This document shows, piece by piece, positions 1-6,628 of a stretch of DNA of 30,981 bases. The stretch lies in contig DUMX01000080.1 in assembly GCA_012839665.1 (NCBI GenBank), positions 1 to 30,981 of the forward strand, in the 5' to 3' direction. Made by a program: the position numbers and the translations under genes. Below the pieces are notes generated by a model. That model did no database searches. It saw only the letters and a list, made by a program, of their open reading frames with translations, and was not told where the DNA came from. The stretch is from Gelria sp. Lineage in GTDB: Bacteria; Bacillota; Syntrophomonadia; Syntrophomonadales; Syntrophomonadaceae. Every line of letters begins with the position of its first letter. Position 1 is the first letter of the stretch.

Positions 1-24
1 CCGGGTAGCGAGGATGAACGGCAA

Positions 25-211
25 GATACTGCCTTTTGGCACGGTAATTCACCTGGAAAAACCAATTAAGATTCAGGGCCAGGAGTTTAAAATCCTGCGA
101 GTGATGGATACCGGAGATATCAACTATGGTCTGACTCGCAGGATTTTAAACTCCTGGCCCTGAATCTTAATTGGTTTTTCCAGGTGAATTACCGTGCCAA
201 AAGGCAGTATC
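25..211. repeat. Perfect 78-bp inverted repeat with 31-bp spacer at the window edge
   Basis: Bases 25-102 are the exact reverse complement of 134-211, with spacer 103-133. Bases 1-24 are in addition an exact direct copy of 240-263. Both arms encode the same stretch of a 3D-domain protein (ILPFGTVIHLEK onward). The plus-strand copy continues through the spacer as RVMDTGDINYGL, which is the expected continuation of the 3D domain. The minus-strand gene instead runs into a stop (RVRP, then TAG). Perfect identity and location at the very end of the window suggest a fold-back chimera or an assembly/amplification artefact. A recent genuine inversion-duplication cannot be excluded. Confidence 0.9.
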
Positions 212-510
212 GGCTCCCGCAGGTCACCACCGGAGTTTACCGGGTAGCGAGGATGAACGGCAATACCACCAATAAAATATTCTTTACCATCGGCTGCCAC
301 CGGTGCACCAGGTTCTTCAGTATAAGCCGTTGATTTCTGGTCTTTTACAGAAAACTTAATATACCATTTGCCTTCTGCCGATTTAGGTGCCGGTTGGGGA
401 GAGCGCTGGGGAGCTTTTTTTAAGGTAAGAGATAATAATAATGCCAGAGCAACAATAATTATTATTGCCGCTGCACCTAATAAACGCATGCGTTCCTTAC
501 TTAATTGCAT
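124..510 (-). CDS. Membrane-anchored 3D-domain protein, C-terminally truncated by inverted repeat
   Basis: The 128-residue product has an N-terminal transmembrane anchor (about residues 10-30, with an isoleucine/alanine/leucine-rich core). A Pro-rich linker follows, then the first half of a 3D (Asp-Asp-Asp) domain: STAYT, GGIAVHP and ILPFGTVIHL. 3D domains occur in cell-wall-active proteins of Firmicutes related to the lytic transglycosylase MltA fold, so a role at the envelope is likely. The domain should continue with a DTG motif. That motif is present on the opposite strand in the repeat spacer (MDTGDINYGL), but the gene as read ends in RVRP-stop at the inverted-repeat junction. It is the third gene of a minus-strand cluster, 49 nt after the DUF1015 gene. 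Its GGAGG ribosome binding site lies in a hairpin. The truncation is probably not biological. Confidence 0.75.
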   Translation of the reverse strand: MQLSKERMRLLGAAAIIIIVALALLLSLTLKKAPQRSPQPAPKSAEGKWYIKFSVKDQKSTAYTEEPGAPVAADGKEYFIGGIAVHPRYPVNSGGDLREPILPFGTVIHLEKPIKIQGQEFKILRVRP

Positions 511-517
511 AATCTAC

Positions 518-551
518 CCTCCTTCTACCTTATAATTTGTGTAGAAGGAGG
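518..551 (-). promoter_or_regulatory. Hairpin masking the ribosome binding site of the 3D-domain gene
   Basis: CCTCCTTCTAC (518-528) and GTAGAAGGAGG (541-551) are perfect 11-bp inverted arms with a 12-nt AT-rich loop. In the minus-strand transcript the second arm to be made contains the only Shine-Dalgarno sequence (AGAAGGAGG) upstream of the ATG at 510. The gene's ribosome binding site is therefore paired when the mRNA folds. No T-run follows on the minus strand, so it is not a normal terminator for the DUF1015 gene. On the plus strand a T-run does follow, but no plus-strand gene ends here. Confidence 0.6.
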
Positions 552-559
552 TGTTTTTA

Positions 560-1801
560 TTATAATCGGTGGATGAAAAAGCCGCTCCGCAATTTGGGCT
601 CAAACCAGGTGGATTTGGGTGGCATTATTTCATCAGCATCGGCTATGGCCATTAGTTCCTGGATACTGGTAGGATACATAGAAAAAGCTACTTTCATATC
701 AGTATGGACTCGCCTCTCCAGTTCCTTCAATCCTCTGATACCACCTACAAAATCAATACGTTCATCAACCCTGGGGTCCTTTATGCCCAAAATAGGCTCC
801 AGAAGATTATCTTGCAGGATAGAAACATCCAGGCTGGCTACCGGATCATTTTCATTATAACTACCCGGTAAAGGCCGGAGACGGTACCATTTATCATCCA
901 GATACATACCAAAGTTATGGGTTTGCTCCGGCTTATATGGTTCAGGACTATGATGTAGCTCTACAGCAAATTTCTCTTTAACCCGGTCGAGAAATTCGGG
1001 CACGGTTAAACCGTTTAAATCCTTTACTACCCGGTTATAGTCCATAATATGCAAATCTTCGTCCGGGAAAATAACCGCCAGGAAATAATTATATTCCTCA
1101 TCCCCGTTAAAGTCGGGATTCTGCTGACGCCGCATCTGGCCTACGTTTACAGCCGAGGCACAACGGTGATGCCCATCGGCAATGTAAAGATAATCAACCC
1201 CCGCGAATAGGGATTGAAGCCTGTTTATAGTAGCATCATCGTCAATGCACCATATAATATGGGCTACGCCATCCTCGGAAACAATGTCATACAAGGGTGG
1301 CTTTACGGTCCAGGAGTTAACTAACTGGGTAATCGCAGTCTGGGCACGGTAGGTTAAAAATATAGGCCCGGTTTGGGCATTGCAGTGGTTTACATGACGG
1401 GTGCGGTCCTGTTCCTTATCCTTGCGGGTAAACTCATGTTTTTTGATTATATTGTTAAGATAATCATCGATACTGGCACAGGCCACGATGCCGGTCTGGG
1501 AACGCCCTTGCATAATTTGGCGGTAAATATAAAGATTAGGTCGGGAATCTTCCTTAAGTATGCCTTTTTGTATCATCTGCTCGAGGTTGTCCCGGGCTTT
1601 ATCATATACCTGCTGGTCATAAAGATCTATGCCTGGTTCCAGGTCAATTTCCGCCTTATCTACGTGTAAGAAAGAATAAGAATTATCCATTACCATTTCC
1701 CGGGCTTCTTCACTATCCATAACATCATAGGGAAGGGCGGCTACTTTAGCTGCCAGCTCTGGCACTGGACGAAGTGCTTTAAAGGGACGAATAACTGCCA
1801 T
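560..1801 (-). CDS. DUF1015 family protein
   Basis: The 413-residue soluble protein matches the conserved DUF1015 layout. The N-terminus is MAVIRPFKALRP followed by ALPYDV. A central RKDKEQDR segment is preceded by KKHEFT (about 121-126), and the hallmark ADGHHR lies at residues 208-213. The biochemical function of the family is not settled. The DGHHRxxSA box resembles the GERRxxA box of ParB-fold nucleotide-binding proteins, some of which are free-serine kinases. The gene follows a class V aminotransferase in the same orientation (83-nt gap), which suggests a role in serine or related amino-acid metabolism. The start is supported by AGGAGG 8 nt upstream of the ATG. Family assignment is firm; function is unknown. 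Confidence 0.85.
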   Translation of the reverse strand: MAVIRPFKALRPVPELAAKVAALPYDVMDSEEAREMVMDNSYSFLHVDKAEIDLEPGIDLYDQQVYDKARDNLEQMIQKGILKEDSRPNLYIYRQIMQGRSQTGIVACASIDDYLNNIIKKHEFTRKDKEQDRTRHVNHCNAQTGPIFLTYRAQTAITQLVNSWTVKPPLYDIVSEDGVAHIIWCIDDDATINRLQSLFAGVDYLYIADGHHRCASAVNVGQMRRQQNPDFNGDEEYNYFLAVIFPDEDLHIMDYNRVVKDLNGLTVPEFLDRVKEKFAVELHHSPEPYKPEQTHNFGMYLDDKWYRLRPLPGSYNENDPVASLDVSILQDNLLEPILGIKDPRVDERIDFVGGIRGLKELERRVHTDMKVAFSMYPTSIQELMAIADADEIMPPKSTWFEPKLRSGFFIHRL

Positions 1802-1884
1802 TAAAATATCCTCCTGAAAATAATATTAACGCATAATTTAAACTGAAACTCAAAAGGTTATAATAGTGAGAAATGCGGAGCATT

Positions 1885-2967
1885 TCAACAATAATTCTTA
1901 ATTTTAAGAATATCACTAATATTATCTATCAGTTCTTTGAGTTCTTCCAGAGTACAATCTGCCATATGGGCAATGCGGAAAGTTTTCTCTCTAAGTTTGC
2001 CATAACCATTAGAAATCTGGTAGCCTCTAATCCCCAACTCACGATTTAAATCCGCTATATCTATATTGCGGGTATTTTTTACTGCAGTCAGGGTATTGGA
2101 TAGGTAACGTTCATCGGCAAAGAGAGCAAAATGCTCCCGGGCCCATTGCCGTGTATATTCAGCCATCTCAACATGGCGGGCGAAACGCTCTTCCAGGCCT
2201 TCATCCAGTATACAATCTAACTGGTAATCCAGGGCAAACATGTGAGATAGAGAAGGTGTAGACGGATACTGATGGTCTTTCTTTTGGATGTAATTATACA
2301 GCGATAATAGGTCTAGATAATAGCCCCGGTGGGGAACCTCCTGCGCCCGTTCTATAGCTTTTCTGGAGAAAGTACAAAGAGCCATTCCCGGTGGCAGACC
2401 TAGAGCCTTTTGGGTAGAAGTTATACATATGTCTATTCCCATTTCATCCACTTTAATTTTAGAGCCACCGGCGGAACTTACTGCATCCAGGCAAAAAACT
2501 ACGTCAGGATAAGCTTTAACTACGTCTGCAATATTTTCTAGCGGATTCATCAGCCCGGTGGAAGTCTCGTTATGGGTTATGGTTATCAGGTCATATTTAC
2601 CGGTTGATAATACTTCATTAATCATGTCCGGAGTAATTGCAGTACCCCATTCCACCTCAAAAAGATCAGCCGGGACATTGTTGCTTCTGGCCATGTCATA
2701 CCATCTGACTCCAAATGCACCTGCGGCAAATATGGCTGCTCGTTTTAAAGTACAGGAACGTACTGCTCCTTCCATGAGACCACTACCGGAACTGGTGGAT
2801 AATAATATCGCTTCTTTAGTATACAATATTTCTTGCAATTTACCGGTAATTCGTTTCTGTAGTTGTGAAGCATCTTTGCTGCGGTGGCCAATCATAGGGG
2901 TTGCCATTTTTTCAAGTACTGCTGGTTTTACTTCTACTGGTCCGGGAATAAACAGTTTTTTGTGCAC
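1885..2967 (-). CDS. Class V aminotransferase (serine-pyruvate / alanine-glyoxylate type)
   Basis: This is a PLP-dependent fold-type I enzyme of about 360 residues. It opens with KKLFIPGPVEVKP, typical of the alanine-glyoxylate/serine-pyruvate/phosphoserine group. It has the substrate-side GHRSKD motif, HNETSTG, the PLP-ring aspartate in CLDAVSS (about D161), and the Schiff-base lysine in STQKALG (about K187). The GTG start at 2967 is preferred because GGAGGT sits 7 nt upstream. An in-frame start at 3012 would add 15 residues that precede the conserved N-terminus. It is the first gene of the minus-strand cluster with the DUF1015 gene. A serine-biosynthesis role (paired with phosphoglycerate dehydrogenase) is plausible, but no serA is visible here. 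Substrate specificity cannot be read from sequence alone. Confidence 0.88.
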   Translation of the reverse strand: MHKKLFIPGPVEVKPAVLEKMATPMIGHRSKDASQLQKRITGKLQEILYTKEAILLSTSSGSGLMEGAVRSCTLKRAAIFAAGAFGVRWYDMARSNNVPADLFEVEWGTAITPDMINEVLSTGKYDLITITHNETSTGLMNPLENIADVVKAYPDVVFCLDAVSSAGGSKIKVDEMGIDICITSTQKALGLPPGMALCTFSRKAIERAQEVPHRGYYLDLLSLYNYIQKKDHQYPSTPSLSHMFALDYQLDCILDEGLEERFARHVEMAEYTRQWAREHFALFADERYLSNTLTAVKNTRNIDIADLNRELGIRGYQISNGYGKLREKTFRIAHMADCTLEELKELIDNISDILKIKNYC

Positions 2968-3014
2968 TTTTCTTACCTCCAGATAACCTTGCATATAATT
3001 TGTATTTATCAACC

Positions 3015-3054
3015 ATTGTAGCAGTATTGCGACTATTATTACAATGATGTAATA
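3015..3054 (-). promoter_or_regulatory. Putative sigma-A promoter overlapped by a dyad, upstream of the aminotransferase
   Basis: On the minus strand a TTGTAA -35 (3044-3039), 18-bp spacer and TACAAT -10 (3020-3015) precede the aminotransferase start by about 50 nt. A perfect inverted repeat, TATTACA-ATGA-TGTAATA (3037-3054), lies over the -35, where a repressor or activator could bind. Both boxes are imperfect, so confidence is moderate. Confidence 0.45.
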
Positions 3055-3122
3055 AGAAAATAGGGTGCTGGTAGCAATGGATAAGGGTATTGCCCCAAAT
3101 AGTGGTAACCCAAAGTACGAGG

Positions 3123-3156
3123 TTAATTAAGAATTGAGAATTTAGAATTAAAAATT
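3123..3156. repeat. Short AGAATT-like degenerate tandem stretch
   Basis: This is a 34-bp run of repeating AAT/AGAATT-like units (AATTAAGAATTGAGAATTTA and on) between the divergent aminotransferase and thioesterase genes. Similar AATT-rich runs are common as decayed intergenic repeats in Firmicutes. No coding or structural role is visible. Confidence 0.4.
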
Positions 3157-3223
3157 AGCGTTGAAATGTTTGTTATCCTTCTCAACTATAACTAAAATTT
3201 ATAGATATTAATGGGTTATCTTA

Positions 3224-3232
3224 TGATATAAT
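3224..3232 (+). promoter_or_regulatory. Extended -10 promoter for the thioesterase/DUF3343 pair
   Basis: TGATATAAT is a perfect extended -10 element (TGn plus TATAAT), 27 bp upstream of the ATG at 3259. The -35 region at the expected distance (GATATT) is poor, as is usual for extended -10 promoters. A GGGGAGA ribosome binding site follows at about 3243. Confidence 0.55.
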
Positions 3233-3258
3233 TTAGAAAAATAGGGGAGAACTTAGAA

Positions 3259-3702
3259 ATGCAGGTTATTAACCAGGGGCTAGAAAAAGAATTATTTAAT
3301 TACCTGGTTCATTCTATAGAGAATACACCGTATTACCAACTGCTGGGGGTTAAAATCAGGTTATTAGGGCCTGGTTTAGCCGAACTGGATGCAGAAGTGT
3401 CCCAGCAGCATACTAATCCCCTGGGGGCAGTTCACGGGGGTTTATATATGTCACTGGCTGATGCAGCTATGGGTAATGCAGTCAGAAGCCTGGGTATTAT
3501 GGCTGTAACTGTAGACTGTACAACCTCAATGATATCAGGAGCCTCTCTCGGGGAAACCATTAAAGCCCGGGGAACTCTGGAGAAAGTGGGTAAGAATCTC
3601 ATATTTGCTTCAGCCCGGGTAATAACCGGTGAAAAACTACTGGCTACCACCAAAGGCACTTTTTATCGGGTGGGACTGATTGATATTAACCATGGGAGTT
3701 GA
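3259..3702 (+). CDS. PaaI-family hotdog-fold acyl-CoA thioesterase
   Basis: The 147-residue single-domain hotdog protein carries the PaaI/YbgC-like signature HTNPLGAVHGG (51-61) followed by LADAA. N53, the HGG at 59-61 and D68 are at the positions used for catalysis and thioester binding in the family. It would hydrolyse an acyl-CoA or aryl-CoA in the cytosol; the acyl group cannot be predicted. The length is normal. The next gene (DUF3343) begins 4 nt after its stop, so the two are probably cotranscribed from the extended -10 promoter at 3224 and end at the terminator at 4008. Confidence 0.88.
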   Translation: MQVINQGLEKELFNYLVHSIENTPYYQLLGVKIRLLGPGLAELDAEVSQQHTNPLGAVHGGLYMSLADAAMGNAVRSLGIMAVTVDCTTSMISGASLGETIKARGTLEKVGKNLIFASARVITGEKLLATTKGTFYRVGLIDINHGS

Positions 3703-3706
3703 AAAC

Positions 3707-3994
3707 ATGGCATCGGAACTGTTTCATACTGATAGTTACTGTGTTTTTACCTTTGCTGCTACATCTCATGCTCTAAAGGCTGAAAAGGTGTTGAAAAAAC
3801 TAGAAGCCGATTTTTTAGTAATTCCTACCTTACGGGAGATTTCAACCAGCTGCGGCCTTTCAGTAAAATTAAACCCGGCTAATTTAGACCGCTATTTTAC
3901 TGATTTAATTAATAACCGGGTAGCTGTGGAAGGGATATATCAAGTAAAAAAGGAAGGTAAGAAAAACCGGATTAGGAAACTAGAATTATCATAA
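3707..3994 (+). CDS. DUF3343 family protein (putative Se/S carrier-like)
   Basis: The small soluble protein (95 residues) has the DUF3343 pattern: an N-terminal YCVFTFAATSHALKAEKVLK segment and then IPTLREISTSCGLSVK, with the conserved Cys of the SCG motif at about residue 49. Databases describe the family as a putative Se/S-carrier-like protein because of that cysteine; the function is not established. The start at ATG 3707 is chosen because GGGAG lies 8 nt upstream. In-frame TTG 3680 and ATG 3692 lack a ribosome binding site and overlap the thioesterase. A perfect-stem terminator follows 13 nt after the stop. Confidence 0.8.
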   Translation: MASELFHTDSYCVFTFAATSHALKAEKVLKKLEADFLVIPTLREISTSCGLSVKLNPANLDRYFTDLINNRVAVEGIYQVKKEGKKNRIRKLELS

Positions 3995-4007
3995 GTAATT
4001 TCTGACC

Positions 4008-4030
4008 GCTGCCCAAGGGCAGCTTTTTTT
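4008..4030 (+). terminator. Rho-independent terminator after the DUF3343 gene
   Basis: GCTGCCC (4008-4014) pairs with GGGCAGC (4017-4023), and seven T residues (4024-4030) follow at once. Confidence 0.9.
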
Positions 4031-4152
4031 AATGTCCCGATTAAGTATATAATTAAAGTTGGCGTAGAATTGCGACTACCGTTTTAATGTAATGAAATCT
4101 ACATCTATCTGCGGTAATCTACGTCTAAAATAATTTTGTGAGGATGTTGGCA

Positions 4153-6219
4153 ATGGAAGGTTTTAACCCGAAAGTGATAGCAGAATACTTCGCTCCGGGG
4201 GGTAAAATGGCAGCAACTATTCCCGGATATAGATATCGTGAGGAACAGGTGAAACTAGCAGAAAGCATTACCAACGCTTTTACAGACCGGGAATTTCTAG
4301 TTTCAGAGGCTGGAACCGGGGTGGGGAAAACTTATGCCTATCTGGTTCCGGCAATTTTATGGGCTCAAGAACAGAAAGAAAAAGTGGTAATATCCACCCG
4401 TACCCGAGCCCTGCAGCAGCAGTTAACCGAAAAAGATATACCTGATATGGAAAAGATACTGGGTGGGGAGTTTGTTTTCGTGGAAGCTAAAGGCCGGGAA
4501 AACTTCCTGTGCTGGAATAAATATATGAGGATAGTAGCAGGCAGGAAAAAGCTGGAACCAGGAGAACGGCGATTTATTGAAGCTATACTACGTTGGGCCG
4601 AGGATACCAAAAGCGGTGACCGCAAAGAACTGGATTTAGATAGTTCCTTGATGAGCAAATGGGGAATAGTGGCTGCTGACCGTAAGAGCTGTTTAAAGGA
4701 TAGTTGCCCTTATTCTGACAAGTGCTTTCGTTTAAAAATGCTAAAAAGCCTGGAAAAAGCCGACCTTATTATTACCAACCATGCCTTGTTGCTTTCTGAT
4801 ATGCTGGTGGAAAATATTATTTTACCCAAGTACAGTTATCTAATCATTGACGAGGCTCACACCTTTGACCGGGAGGCTTTTAACCGCTTATCTCTGCGCT
4901 TCTCTCTGGCCGATATAAATGAGACTCTGCAATTACTATTTACCCGAGATAAAAAAGGTGAACGCGGCTATCTGCAATACCTGCGAGGAAAATATTCTGC
5001 CTTAAGCAGTTTATTCTCCGAAATAGCGGATTTAGCCGATGGTAACTCCCGATTAACTCGGAATTTTTTCAATATGCTTAATGGGGGATTACCAGAAAAA
5101 GACTATAGCTACTCCCAGGTGTTACAGTGGCAAGACCGGGAAGCGAAATGGCTAAACCAGGCTATGGATTTGTACTTTGACTGGCAAAACAGCATTAACC
5201 TCCTGATTTCCAAACTTAATTCCCTTAATAATGAGATTAGAGAAACAGAAGAAAGTAATGAGCTGGAAAGTATTTTAGAAAGCTTTTACGAGTATGCAGA
5301 TACGGCAGCCATAATTATGGAAGAAAATATTGACCAGCAGGATAAAATTACCTGGTTGGAATGTGAACGGGGCCAGGTAGTAGCAGTGGCATCTTCGGCA
5401 TTAGATGCCGGACAAGTTCTAAATGAAAGGCTTTACGACAAACTGGAGAGCCTGGTGATGGTATCAGCTACCCTGGCGATTGAAGAGAGCTTTGATTATT
5501 TTTTAAACCGGACCGGGTTAAACTTGTGCAATGAAGATGAGCGGGTTAATACTTTATTACAACAATCACCATTTAACTATGAGGAGCAGGCCCGGCTGTT
5601 AATAATCAATGATATGCCGGAACCCCGGGAACGCAGTTTTGCGGAAACGGTAGCCGGGGTATTGGAAGACCTGTTTATTGCCATGGGCGGACAGGTCCTG
5701 GTATTATTTACCGCTCGCAGACAGCTCAAAGATGTAGCGGCCTTATTGCGACCGGATTGTGACTCAAATGGTATCAAACTTCTAGTTCAATATGAAGATG
5801 GGGAATTTAGCCATCTGGTTGATGAGTTTAGCAACAGCCCCAGTTCAGTCTTAATGGGATTAGAAACCTTCTGGGAGGGAATTGACCTGAAGGGGGAAAT
5901 CCTAAAATGTGTGGTTATTGTGCGACTGCCTTTCAGGCCGCCTGCTGACCCGTATTGCAGCGCTGCTGACCGCTACTACCGGCTGCAGAATAAAAATAGT
6001 TTCCAGCACTTCATGCTGCCGGATGCGGCCGTTCGTTTCAAACAAGGTACAGGAAGACTAATTCGTAGTGAAGAAGACCGGGGATTAGTAGTAGTTCTGG
6101 ATTCGCGATTGGAAAAAAAGAACTACGGAAGAGTGTTTAAAAACAGCATCCCTATCAAAGATGTCCTCTTATTGGAAAGGAAGCAATTACCGGAATACAT
6201 AAAGGAATTTCTAAAATAA
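4153..6219 (+). CDS. dinG: DinG/XPD-like ATP-dependent DNA helicase with iron-sulfur cysteines
   Basis: The protein is about 688 residues of superfamily 2. Numbered from ATG 4153, it has Walker A AGTGVGKT (53-60), four cysteines placed as in the XPD/DinG 4Fe-4S domain (C120, C180, C185, C191), a DEAH box (233-236), MVSATLAI, ETFWEGIDLKGE, and the motif VI region QGTGRLIRSEEDRG near the C-terminus. It should unwind DNA 5' to 3', including forked or R-loop substrates, during repair. Unlike the Bacillus-type DinG it has no N-terminal exonuclease domain and keeps the FeS ligands, so it is closer to E. coli DinG/YoaA. The start is uncertain: GTG 4138 and ATG 4144 are in frame, but ATG 4153 has GAGG 9 nt upstream. 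It is monocistronic. Confidence 0.85.
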   Translation: MEGFNPKVIAEYFAPGGKMAATIPGYRYREEQVKLAESITNAFTDREFLVSEAGTGVGKTYAYLVPAILWAQEQKEKVVISTRTRALQQQLTEKDIPDMEKILGGEFVFVEAKGRENFLCWNKYMRIVAGRKKLEPGERRFIEAILRWAEDTKSGDRKELDLDSSLMSKWGIVAADRKSCLKDSCPYSDKCFRLKMLKSLEKADLIITNHALLLSDMLVENIILPKYSYLIIDEAHTFDREAFNRLSLRFSLADINETLQLLFTRDKKGERGYLQYLRGKYSALSSLFSEIADLADGNSRLTRNFFNMLNGGLPEKDYSYSQVLQWQDREAKWLNQAMDLYFDWQNSINLLISKLNSLNNEIRETEESNELESILESFYEYADTAAIIMEENIDQQDKITWLECERGQVVAVASSALDAGQVLNERLYDKLESLVMVSATLAIEESFDYFLNRTGLNLCNEDERVNTLLQQSPFNYEEQARLLIINDMPEPRERSFAETVAGVLEDLFIAMGGQVLVLFTARRQLKDVAALLRPDCDSNGIKLLVQYEDGEFSHLVDEFSNSPSSVLMGLETFWEGIDLKGEILKCVVIVRLPFRPPADPYCSAADRYYRLQNKNSFQHFMLPDAAVRFKQGTGRLIRSEEDRGLVVVLDSRLEKKNYGRVFKNSIPIKDVLLLERKQLPEYIKEFLK

Positions 6220-6352
6220 TGTACTGGTAGCACCAAGAATGCCTTCAAGTAAAGGTTGGCAAAACCAATTATTAATACTGTTTACACAGTGTAACCTTTT
6301 CAAGTTTGATTTCATATTATACAAAAGAAATCAGCGTGAAGGGGGAATACTG

Positions 6353-6418
6353 ATGCGGGTGTATTATTTCAGAATCCCTAGTTTTTTGAGAAGTATCTTG
6401 TTAAAGATTATTAAATAG
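6353..6418 (+). CDS. spoVM: SpoVM-like spore-coat morphogenetic micropeptide (21 aa)
   Basis: This is a 21-codon gene preceded by AAGGGGG about 7 nt upstream of the ATG. It begins MRVYYFRIPSFL, which aligns without gaps to B. subtilis SpoVM (MKFYTIKLPKFL). The match covers basic residue 2, Tyr4, basic residue 7, hydrophobic residue 8, the key Pro9, Phe11 and Leu12, followed by an amphipathic helix with Ile15 and basic residues. SpoVM inserts shallowly into the convex forespore outer membrane and anchors SpoIVA for coat assembly. The peptide is 5 residues shorter than the Bacillus one. It is easily missed because of its size. No convincing sigma-E promoter was found upstream. Assignment rests on pattern matching of a very short sequence, but spacing of the key residues is exact. 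Confidence 0.72.
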   Translation: MRVYYFRIPSFLRSILLKIIK

Positions 6419-6467
6419 GTTTATAAGAAAGGAAGCCGATGCATTGAAATAATCGGTCATAGCAACC

Positions 6468-6484
6468 CCTCCGGGGACAGGAGG
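6468..6484 (+). promoter_or_regulatory. CCTCC/GGAGG stem over the ribosome binding site of the 27-aa gene
   Basis: CCTCC (6468-6472) can pair with GGAGG (6480-6484), the Shine-Dalgarno of the ATG at 6493, across a 7-nt loop. A competing stem, CCCC (6466-6469) with GGGG (6473-6476), would free the GGAGG. This is suggestive of translational tuning but short, so confidence is low. Confidence 0.35.
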
Positions 6485-6492
6485 TTCATACC

Positions 6493-6576
6493 ATGCCCAA
6501 TCTACGAATAAAGATAGGTTGCATATTATTAATTTGCGGATTGGTGTTATGGTGTTTAAGTTTATTAAACAAGTAA
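6493..6576 (+). CDS. 27-aa single-span membrane micropeptide, unknown function
   Basis: The gene starts MPNLRIKIGCILLICG and ends SLLNK. A positively charged N-terminus (Arg5, Lys7) is followed by about 17 hydrophobic residues with two Cys, one Trp and a terminal Lys, which is a clear N-in transmembrane peptide. AGGAGG lies 8 nt upstream of the ATG, and a GC-rich terminator-like stem starts 8 nt after the stop. These signals support real translation. It sits 74 nt after the SpoVM-like gene in the same orientation and could share its transcript, but no family was recognised. Confidence 0.6.
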   Translation: MPNLRIKIGCILLICGLVLWCLSLLNK

Positions 6577-6583
6577 AATATTA

Positions 6584-6609
6584 GCCGGGGAAACACCTCT
6601 TTTCCCGGC
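6584..6609. terminator. Terminator-like stem between convergent genes
   Basis: GCCGGGGAAA (6584-6593) pairs with TTTTCCCGGC (6600-6609), with one G-T wobble and a 6-nt loop. It lies between the plus-strand micropeptide gene and the minus-strand TIGR04086-type gene. T-runs on both sides are short and interrupted, so it may act in both directions weakly. Confidence 0.55.
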
Positions 6610-6628
6610 CAGGTATTTTAATTATCAG

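Noticed and set aside
1373..1669. 98-codon plus-strand frame with hydrophobic stretches inside the DUF1015 gene
   Set aside because: It lies wholly antisense to a well-conserved gene and has no promoter or ribosome binding site.
3077..3130. 17-codon frame (MDKGIAPNSGNPKYEVN) between the divergent aminotransferase and thioesterase genes
   Set aside because: The Shine-Dalgarno match is poor and too distant, no family resemblance was found, and it runs into a degenerate AT-rich repeat. It may be a gene remnant but cannot be supported.
6312..6340. Sigma-E promoter for the SpoVM-like gene (TCATATT as -35)
   Set aside because: No CATACAHT-like -10 lies at 14-15 bp, and the position would run into the ribosome binding site.
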